Shown here one piece after another: positions 8,350 to 14,390 of a DNA stretch of 20,091 nt (its first letter is position 1; each line of letters begins with the position of its first letter). A program made the position numbers and the translations under genes. The notes under the pieces are model-generated. The model saw only the letters and a program-made list of their open reading frames with translations, made no database searches and was not told the DNA's origin. The stretch comes from an uncultured Ruminococcus sp. (GTDB lineage Bacteria; Bacillota; Clostridia; Oscillospirales; Ruminococcaceae). The DNA is taken from assembly GCA_947175005.1 (NCBI GenBank), contig CAMWLD010000005.1, positions 1-20,091 of the forward strand, given 5' to 3'.

Positions 8350-9236
8350 GAATGTCCTACGAAAAGAAAAAGGGCCTTTACGGCTATGGCTTTATAGCCC
8401 TGTGGTTTGTGGGAGCGCTGATGTTCTTCATTATCCCTGTTATCCAGTCCTTTATTTACTCATTCTATGATGTAAAGCCCGACGTTGGTGCGCTGATAAT
8501 GTCCCCCCTGGGGTTTGCAAACTACAAAAGAGCCTTTGCCACCGACCCGGATTTCAGAGTAAACCTTACCTCGATGCTGGGTCAGACCGCTTGGCAGCTT
8601 CCTGTAATACTGGTGTTCTCCCTGTTCGTGGCGATCATCATCAATCAGAAATTCAGAGGAAGAACCTTTGCAAGAGCGGTATTCTTCCTGCCTGTAATTA
8701 TCGCCACAGGCCCTGTGTATGCAATAATCACAGGTAACCTTGACACCAGCGGAACAGCCGACGCAGAGCAGTTTTCCACAATGTTCTCCTCGGACATGGT
8801 TGACGAGCTGCTGGAATTTGTGGGAATTTACGGCTTTAACGATCAGCTGACCGATATGCTTTCCACCATGACTTCCGATATTCTGAACCTTGTGTGGAAA
8901 TGCGGTATTCAGATAATCATCTTCCTTTCGGCCTTGCAGGGCATACCCACCTCGGCTAAGGAGGCCGCAGCTATCGAGGGCGCTACCTCATGGGAATTTT
9001 TCTGGAAGATAACTCTTCCCTATGTATCCCCCATGATCCTTGTAAACCTGGTCTACACCATTATCGACACCTTCACAGACCCCACCAACGTTGTCATGGA
9101 GCAGGTGCTCTCCGTACAGGACGACTGGCGCTACGGCTACTCGGCGGCAATGGCATGGAGTTACTTCGCAATCGTACTTATAGCGGTCGGCATTATCTTC
9201 GCAGTAATGAACCGTATCGTTTACTATGATGATTAA
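8346..9236 (+). CDS. Sugar ABC transporter permease, MalF-type (CUT1), pair 2
   Basis: A 296-residue permease with six predicted membrane segments, the first at about 13-34. The EAA loop starts at Glu206 (KEAAAIEGATSWEFFWKITLP) and is canonical. An acidic, Thr/Ser/Met-rich extracytoplasmic loop of about 50 residues lies between the third and fourth segments (after AIITGN). The ATG at 8346 overlaps the TGA of the DUF5696 gene, and GGAGG at 8331-8335 inside that gene is 10 bases upstream. The Met codon at 8352 is possible but worse spaced. With the next gene it forms a second complete permease heterodimer in the same operon, although only one binding protein is visible in the window. Confidence 0.9.
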   Translation: MRMSYEKKKGLYGYGFIALWFVGALMFFIIPVIQSFIYSFYDVKPDVGALIMSPLGFANYKRAFATDPDFRVNLTSMLGQTAWQLPVILVFSLFVAIIINQKFRGRTFARAVFFLPVIIATGPVYAIITGNLDTSGTADAEQFSTMFSSDMVDELLEFVGIYGFNDQLTDMLSTMTSDILNLVWKCGIQIIIFLSALQGIPTSAKEAAAIEGATSWEFFWKITLPYVSPMILVNLVYTIIDTFTDPTNVVMEQVLSVQDDWRYGYSAAMAWSYFAIVLIAVGIIFAVMNRIVYYDD

Positions 9237-9250
9237 AAGGAGGCAGAATA

Positions 9251-10336
9251 ATGGCAGAAGCAGTAAAGGATAACCCAATTTCGGCGTTCATGAAAAAACG
9301 AGCTGCCGACAAGCCTCCCAAGGAGGAAAAAAGATCCCGCAAGGAGGAAAGGGAGCGCTTTAAGAAAAGACTTGCCACCCTTACCCCCATGGAGCAGAAG
9401 TACCTTAAAAGGAAAAGAGCCTTTGACGCAGTGTGGCCTGTATGCCGTGCGCTGCTGGTATTCGGACTTTGCTTCGTAATCATCTACCCCCTGCTGTATA
9501 TGATAACAGCAGCGTTCCGTCCCCGTTCGGAGATGAACGACCCCACCATAATCTGGCTGTCAAGGACATATACCCTGTCCAACATCAAGGACGCCGCAAG
9601 AACAATGGAATTCGGCAAAACACTGCTCAACACATTGTTCCTTAACATCGGCTGTTCCGTACTTCAGGTAATCACCTGCGCCATTACAGGCTACGGCTTC
9701 GGGCGTTTCAACTTCAAGGGTAAAAGTATACTCTTCGGCGTGGTAATAATGATGATCCTTATGCCGCCGCAGATCATACTCATTCCCCAGTATATGTTCT
9801 TCCGTTACTTTAACCCCCTGGGCATTTACCACATGATAACGCAAAATTATATCAACCTTATCAACTCCCCGCTGACTATGTATATGCCCGCCCTTACGGC
9901 TAACGGGATAAAAGCAGGACTGTTCATATTCCTCTTCCGCCAGTCCTTCCGAGGGCTTCCCAAGGAACTGGAGGACGCAGCGTATCTTGACGGCTGCTCG
10001 CCCCTTAAAACCTTCGTCAGCATAATGATACCCAACGCAGGTTCGACCTTCCTTACGGTATTCCTGCTTTCGGTCGTATGGTACTGGAACGATTACTATG
10101 TAAGTACCTCTTTCTTCACCGACAACAGCACCATTGCGCTTCAGCTGAAAAACCTGGACGCTTCCCTTACAAGAGTTATCTTCAACAACGGTAACGTTAA
10201 GGTAAACCAGCGTGAGCTTATCGTGTGGATGGAATCGGGCTGCCTTATCTCCATAACACCTATTCTGGTAATGTACATCTTCTTACAGAAGAACTTTACC
10301 GAGGGTATCGCAAGATCGGGCTTAACGGGAATGTAA
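9251..10336 (+). CDS. Carbohydrate ABC transporter permease, MalG-type (CUT1), pair 2
   Basis: A 361-residue permease, longer than the usual 270-300 because of a 67-residue N-terminal cytoplasmic region that is very rich in Lys, Arg and Glu (for example KEEKRSRKEERERFKK). The membrane part begins at about residue 68. The EAA loop is at 241-262 (EDAAYLDGCS, ending at IMIP), with Asp in place of the first Glu of the motif. AAAGGAGG at 9236-9243 is the ribosome site, 14 bases separate the gene from its partner, and the stop codon is followed by hairpins and a terminator, so this is the last gene of the operon. The long charged tail parallels that of the pair-1 MalG-type subunit and may be a subfamily mark or a docking site. 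Confidence 0.9.
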   Translation: MAEAVKDNPISAFMKKRAADKPPKEEKRSRKEERERFKKRLATLTPMEQKYLKRKRAFDAVWPVCRALLVFGLCFVIIYPLLYMITAAFRPRSEMNDPTIIWLSRTYTLSNIKDAARTMEFGKTLLNTLFLNIGCSVLQVITCAITGYGFGRFNFKGKSILFGVVIMMILMPPQIILIPQYMFFRYFNPLGIYHMITQNYINLINSPLTMYMPALTANGIKAGLFIFLFRQSFRGLPKELEDAAYLDGCSPLKTFVSIMIPNAGSTFLTVFLLSVVWYWNDYYVSTSFFTDNSTIALQLKNLDASLTRVIFNNGNVKVNQRELIVWMESGCLISITPILVMYIFLQKNFTEGIARSGLTGM

Positions 10337-10349
10337 TGTGTAACACTGT

Positions 10350-10392
10350 GTTTTCCGCCGCCATGGGCATATATGCCCGGGCGGGGGAAAAC
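10350..10392 (+). other. Strong hairpin after the importer operon
   Basis: The left arm GTTTTCCGCCGCC (10350-10362) pairs with 10380-10392 with one mismatch. The inside is the perfect palindrome GGGCATATATGCCC (10365-10378). No T-run follows, so this is not a standard terminator. It could protect the 3' end of the operon mRNA from exonucleases or form part of the GH95 leader. Confidence 0.7.
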
Positions 10393-10402
10393 CACCCTTA
10401 TG

Positions 10403-10445
10403 TTTGTAAATGTGTGCGGCAGGAAACTGCTGCACACTTTGCAAA
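10403..10445 (+). other. 19-bp hairpin with a GAAA tetraloop
   Basis: TTTGTAAA (10403-10410) pairs with TTTGCAAA (10438-10445), and GTGTGCGGCAG (10412-10422) pairs with CTGCTGCACAC (10427-10437). The loop is GAAA, a stable GNRA loop. The only flaws are two G-U pairs and one bulged base. No T-run follows on the + strand, so it is likely an RNA structural element rather than a terminator. Confidence 0.7.
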
Positions 10446-10453
10446 TAAAAAAG

Positions 10454-10506
10454 CAAGTGCTGATTTAACCGAATTTACCGTCCGATTAGATCAGCAGTTG
10501 TTTTTT
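10454..10506 (+). terminator. Intrinsic terminator between the importer operon and GH95
   Basis: GCTGATTTAA (10459-10468) pairs with TTAGATCAGC (10486-10495). The stem extends outward through T-A and CAA/TTG with one G-G mismatch. Six T residues follow immediately (10501-10506). The loop is 17 bases. It ends 59 bases before the GH95 start with no clear promoter in between, so it may either end the operon or act as a leaky or controlled terminator for GH95. Confidence 0.7.
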
Positions 10507-10565
10507 AAAGGGAAAATTTCGGTTTGTAAAGCTTATCGGATAAATAAATTTAGGAGAGAATAATT

Positions 10566-12749
10566 ATGCTCGGAAACAATCAGGAAAAAAACATCGACAG
10601 ATCTCACACCCTATATTACACCCGCCCCGCTGCCGACTGGAACGAGGCTTTGCCCGTAGGCAACGGCAGACTGGGTGGAATGGTATTCGGCGACCCCGCC
10701 GCCGAGCTGATACAGCTCAACGAGGATTCCCTCTGGTCGGGGGACTTCCGTGACAGAAACAACCCGCTTGCATATAATAACTTAGAGAAAATGCGCAGCC
10801 TTATAAACGAGGAGAAAACCTCCGAAGCGGAGGCGCTCTGCTCACACGCCTTTTACGGCACAAACGAAAATCAGCGTCATTACCAGCCCTTGGGCGACCT
10901 GCATATATGGCAGCATTTTGACGGCGAATATACCGATTATCAAAGAACCTTGCAACTTGATTTTGCTTTGCAGAAAACAACATTCACCGTGGGTGATAAC
11001 ACATTCACACGTGAGATATTCGCCTCAAAGCCCGATGAGGTAATAGTCATTCACTTCACATCCGCAAATGGCGGCATAAGCTTTACCGCCGCAATTGACG
11101 GCAGAGACGACAATTACGACAAAAACGAGGCATACGACGATAAGACCCTCCTTTTCACCGTTTCCGACGGTATTCCCTATGCCTGTGCCATAACCGTCCG
11201 CTCAGATGACGGAGAGTGCGGCACGGAGGCTAACAGGATATATTGCAAAAACGCAAGCTTCGCCGATATTTTCATATCCGCTCAGTCCTCATGGAGAACG
11301 GGGGATTATGTGAAAAAAGCGGTGAGCGAGGCGAAAACCGCCGCAAGGAAAACCTACGATACCCTTTTAAAGAGGCATGAAAGCTATTACAGTTCACTGT
11401 ATTCCCGTTCGTATATCAAGATAGACCCGATAAATGAAGTCTCCGCAAACACCGAGGAACGCCTTAACGCCGTCAAAAACGGCGAAAAGGATAACGAGCT
11501 TGTGAACCTCTACTTCAATTTCTCCAAATATCTTATGATCTCGGGTTCCGGCGAGGGCACATTGCCCCTGAATCTCCAGGGCATATGGAACAAGGATATG
11601 TGGCCCGCATGGGGGTGCAAATATACCGTAAACATCAACACGGAAATGAACTACTGGGCAGCCGAGGCGCAGGGTCTGGGCGTTTGCCACACACCCCTCT
11701 TTGACCATATCGAGAGAATGCGGGAAAACGGCAGAGTTACCGCGCGGAAAATGTACAACTGCCGCGGCACAGTCTGTCACCATAACACCGACATCTGGGG
11801 AGACACCGCCCCCCAGGACAAATGGCTGCCGGGAACGCTGTGGCCTATGGGTATGGCGTGGCTCTGCACTCATATATGGGAGCATTACAGCTACACCCGT
11901 GATATAGACTTCCTTGAAGAAAAATTTGACACCATGCTTGAAGCGGCGGAATTTTTCCTTGACTTCCTCACCGAGGACGAAAAGAGCAGACTTGTAACAA
12001 ACCCCTCCGTTTCCCCCGAAAATACCTATTACGCCAAAAACGGCAGCACAGGCACTCTCTGCAAAGGGCCGTCCATGGACAGTCAGATACTTTATACCCT
12101 GTTTACGGATATTATCAAGGCTTCGGAACATCTTACAAATGACGGGAGAAAGCTTTCCCCCGAACAGCTTAAAACCGCAGAACAGATACGCACCGTCCGT
12201 GAACGTCTGCCAAAGCCCGAAATAGGAAAATACGGCCAGATAATGGAATGGGCGGAGGACTATGACGAGGTCGAGCCGGGACACAGGCATATCTCTCAGC
12301 TATATGCCCTCTATCCTTCCGATATGATAACCCCCGAAAAAACTCCCGAACTTGCCGCAGCCGCCAAAGCCACTCTGGAGCGCAGACTTGCTCACGGCGG
12401 CGGTCACACAGGCTGGTCAAGGGCGTGGATAATAAATATGTGGGCACGTCTCCATGAGGGGGAAAAGGTGGAGGAAAATATAGCGGCTCTTCTCAGCTGG
12501 TCTACTTCAATAAATATGTTCGATATGCACCCGCCTTTCCAGATAGACGGCAACTTCGGCGGTGCAGCGGGCATAATCGAAGCCCTTTTGCAGACCCACA
12601 GCGGCGAAATAAAGCTGCTTCCCGCCCTGCCTCCCTCATGGCAGTCGGGCAGCGCAGGACTGTATTGTCGGGGCGGCAAATATATCGAATTCAAATGGCA
12701 GGACGGCAAAATAACCGAAAGCTCTGTGCAGGACATAAAAGCCCTGTAA
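10566..12749 (+). CDS. GH95 glycosidase (alpha-L-fucosidase or alpha-L-galactosidase), cytoplasmic
   Basis: A 727-residue enzyme without a signal peptide, so it should act in the cytoplasm on imported oligosaccharides, releasing terminal alpha-L-fucose or alpha-L-galactose with inversion. The N-terminal beta domain opens with the family signature (WNEALPVGNGRLGGMVFGD; LNEDSLWSG). The (alpha/alpha)6 barrel carries LNLQGIWN and YTVNINTEMNYW, with the Asn pair N356/N358 matching the paired Asn that replace a normal base in GH95. NPSVSPEN carries Glu485, the likely general acid, and IDGNFGG contains the conserved Asp661. CHHNTDIWGDTA and GHTGWSRAW are also typical. Numbering equivalence to the characterised bifidobacterial enzyme is from memory. 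AGGAG at 10552-10556 supports the start. The gene follows the importer operon across a structured 229-base leader. Fucosidase versus galactosidase cannot be decided here. Confidence 0.92.
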   Translation: MLGNNQEKNIDRSHTLYYTRPAADWNEALPVGNGRLGGMVFGDPAAELIQLNEDSLWSGDFRDRNNPLAYNNLEKMRSLINEEKTSEAEALCSHAFYGTNENQRHYQPLGDLHIWQHFDGEYTDYQRTLQLDFALQKTTFTVGDNTFTREIFASKPDEVIVIHFTSANGGISFTAAIDGRDDNYDKNEAYDDKTLLFTVSDGIPYACAITVRSDDGECGTEANRIYCKNASFADIFISAQSSWRTGDYVKKAVSEAKTAARKTYDTLLKRHESYYSSLYSRSYIKIDPINEVSANTEERLNAVKNGEKDNELVNLYFNFSKYLMISGSGEGTLPLNLQGIWNKDMWPAWGCKYTVNINTEMNYWAAEAQGLGVCHTPLFDHIERMRENGRVTARKMYNCRGTVCHHNTDIWGDTAPQDKWLPGTLWPMGMAWLCTHIWEHYSYTRDIDFLEEKFDTMLEAAEFFLDFLTEDEKSRLVTNPSVSPENTYYAKNGSTGTLCKGPSMDSQILYTLFTDIIKASEHLTNDGRKLSPEQLKTAEQIRTVRERLPKPEIGKYGQIMEWAEDYDEVEPGHRHISQLYALYPSDMITPEKTPELAAAAKATLERRLAHGGGHTGWSRAWIINMWARLHEGEKVEENIAALLSWSTSINMFDMHPPFQIDGNFGGAAGIIEALLQTHSGEIKLLPALPPSWQSGSAGLYCRGGKYIEFKWQDGKITESSVQDIKAL

Positions 12750-12785
12750 TAACGAGCAGCAGGATATTCAAAAAATATATATCAC

Positions 12786-12813
12786 GCCGATCAAACGGTA
12801 CGACCCGATCGGC
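12786..12813 (+). other. Short hairpin upstream of the TM2 gene
   Basis: GCCGATC (12786-12792) is a perfect inverted match to GATCGGC (12807-12813), with an inner GGT/ACC. It stops 3 bases before the ribosome site GGAGG (12817-12821) and has no T-run. It may modulate access to the ribosome site or simply cap the GH95 transcript. Confidence 0.5.
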
Positions 12814-12830
12814 AATGGAGGCATATCCCA

Positions 12831-13511
12831 ATGAGTGAATTTTATAATCCCAACGAACCCGATCAGGGAAGAGTAAGTCTTGATAAGCCATATAGAAAAA
12901 GCGGCTATTCGGGAGGGCTTGCGACCTATGACGAGCCTGCCCCCGAGCTTAATATAGTAGTGGACGACGGCCCTGTCTTTTGTAGCCGCTGCGGCAACCC
13001 CATAGAACCGGGAGACGCCTTTTGCAGCAAGTGCGGCGCAAAAACCTACGGCAGCAGGCAGGACGATGCGCTGCAAAGGCAGCAGGCACAGCAGCAGCAA
13101 ATGCAGCAGCCTTACCCCTCACAGCAGGGCTACGGCGGCAATGTGCAAAGCGGCATTCCCATGAATGTTCAGGGGGGAGTGCAGGGAATGCCCATGGATG
13201 CCTACGGTAACCGCACCCAGGGAGCGCAGTTCGGCGCAGCCCCTGTGGTCAACAACTATTATTACAACAGCAACAATAATATAAACAGCGGCAACTACAG
13301 TTCCAATGTGAATATGAACGGCAGGGTAAAGGACAAATATCTTGCTCTTGCTCTCTGTGCGCTGTTCGGCTGGGCGGGAGTTCACCGCTTTTACGAGGGC
13401 AAAATAGCCACAGGCATTCTTTGGCTGTGCACCGTCGGGCTTTTTGGCTTCGGCTATATAATTGATCTGCTTATCCTCATATTCAAAAAGGGCAGATATT
13501 ACAACCCGTAA
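12831..13511 (+). CDS. Zinc-ribbon and TM2-domain membrane protein
   Basis: A 226-residue protein in three parts. Residues 51-68 form a zinc ribbon with two CxxC pairs (Cys51, Cys54, Cys65, Cys68). Residues 80-160 are a low-complexity, Gln-, Asn-, Gly- and Tyr-rich linker (QQAQQQQMQQ; NNYYYNSNNN). Residues 166-226 are a TM2 domain: a first helix (YLALALCALFGWAGVH), the HRFYEGK turn that defines the family, and a second helix with Asp212. GGAGG at 12817-12821 fixes the ATG. TM2 proteins of this type are common in Firmicutes and have no established function; the zinc ribbon suggests interaction with another component at the inner face of the membrane. The gene lies 81 bases after GH95; whether it is co-transcribed is unclear. 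Confidence 0.85.
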   Translation: MSEFYNPNEPDQGRVSLDKPYRKSGYSGGLATYDEPAPELNIVVDDGPVFCSRCGNPIEPGDAFCSKCGAKTYGSRQDDALQRQQAQQQQMQQPYPSQQGYGGNVQSGIPMNVQGGVQGMPMDAYGNRTQGAQFGAAPVVNNYYYNSNNNINSGNYSSNVNMNGRVKDKYLALALCALFGWAGVHRFYEGKIATGILWLCTVGLFGFGYIIDLLILIFKKGRYYNP

Positions 13512-13582
13512 GAATAGGAAATTTTCGTCAAATTAACCAAAATTTCAATTGTAAATTTTTGTCAAAAAATTATAATTTATTG

Positions 13583-13611
13583 TGGAAAAAATTGAATAAA
13601 TATGGTATAAT
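13583..13611 (+). promoter_or_regulatory. Extended -10 promoter for the CheC gene
   Basis: TATAAT at 13606-13611 is preceded by TGG, giving the extended -10 form TGnTATAAT. A partial -35 (TGGAAA, 13583-13588) lies 17 bases upstream in a strongly AT-rich stretch. The predicted start near 13618 leaves an untranslated leader of about 88 bases before the GTG at 13706. Confidence 0.65.
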
Positions 13612-13705
13612 AATTATAAGTGTAAGTATGTCCCGAAAAAAGCGAAAAAGATAGAGTACGGGAAAACAAAACAGGGAAAAACACAAAAGAAACGAGGTAT
13701 GCACA

Positions 13706-14320
13706 GTGTCTGTAAACAGCTTTGCGGACTTCACCGAAATGCACACATCCTTTTTGCAGGAGATAGGCAATATGGGAGCGGGCAATGCGGCGACAGCCCT
13801 TTCCGATATGATAACAGCACCTACGGATATTTCCGTACCCACGGTAAAAATAATTTCCGCCGCCGAGGCGGCAAAACTTGCGGATATGCTAAGCGGGCGC
13901 ACCGCAGCATATCTTATAACCCTTTGCGGCGACCTTAAAGGCTCGCTACTGTTCGTTATACCCTTTGCCTTTGTGGAGCGGCTTGTGGGGACTTATTTCC
14001 CCGGGGTTTCCATAAAGAGCAAGGCGGATTTTGACGACATGGCGTCCTCCGTGGTGCGTGAAATGGTGAATATCGTCGCCGCATCATATGCCAACAACTT
14101 TGCTATGCTGTCGGGCTTTATGGTGGATATATCCGTACCCGAGCCCACCACTGCCCCGTCTCCGAAGATCATGGCGCAGAACGCCATGGGCACGAGTACA
14201 GTCTGCTTTATAAACAATACCATGGAAATAGTTGACTGCAAAAAAAGCTTTAACGTCCTCTTCTTCCCCGAGCTTGAAACTATCAAGAAATTTATGGGGA
14301 AGATAGGCATTGAATGTTAA
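13706..14320 (+). CDS. cheC: CheC-family chemotaxis phosphatase
   Basis: A 204-residue protein with the two CheC active-site repeats of the form S-xxx-E-xx-N: Ser15/Glu19/Asn22 in SFLQEIGNMGAGNAATALS, and Ser115/Glu119/Asn122 in SSVVREMVNIVAASYANNF. The family dephosphorylates CheY-type receiver domains in the cytoplasm. Both sites look complete, so it should be active rather than a one-site CheX-like form. The start is GTG, 8 bases after GAGG (13694-13697); no suitable ATG lies nearby in this frame. It has its own promoter and no chemotaxis neighbours such as CheD, CheA or flagellar genes. Its target could therefore be a distant CheY or another receiver. The gene symbol is by family; orthology to Bacillus CheC is not proven. 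Confidence 0.85.
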   Translation: MSVNSFADFTEMHTSFLQEIGNMGAGNAATALSDMITAPTDISVPTVKIISAAEAAKLADMLSGRTAAYLITLCGDLKGSLLFVIPFAFVERLVGTYFPGVSIKSKADFDDMASSVVREMVNIVAASYANNFAMLSGFMVDISVPEPTTAPSPKIMAQNAMGTSTVCFINNTMEIVDCKKSFNVLFFPELETIKKFMGKIGIEC

Positions 14321-14369
14321 TTAATAATTAATAATGAGCGGCAGCGCTTGCCGTGCTTAACAGGCTCAT
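14321..14369 (+). repeat. AT-rich TTAATAA repeats plus hairpin before polA
   Basis: Overlapping TTAATAA/ATTAATAA units run directly from the CheC stop codon to about 14335. They are followed by a structure in which ATGAGC (14334-14339) pairs with GCTCAT (14364-14369) around an inner CGGCA/TGCCG hairpin (14339-14343 with 14349-14353). The composition differs from the flanking genes and resembles short dispersed repeats seen in Clostridia. No T-run follows. Confidence 0.5.
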
Positions 14370-14390
14370 ATGCCGGGAGAGGATAAAAAT

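Noticed and set aside
10225..10563. A 112-codon + strand frame running from the last permease across the leader to GH95
   Set aside because: It starts inside the permease gene in another frame and covers three RNA hairpins and a terminator; no family resemblance.
12786..12813. Hairpin after GH95 as an intrinsic terminator
   Set aside because: There is no T-run; the sequence goes directly into the ribosome site of the next gene.
14370..14390. Upstream ATG for polA
   Set aside because: It has no ribosome site and adds seven residues before the conserved MKLLAIDGNS start; it also overlaps the hairpin arm.
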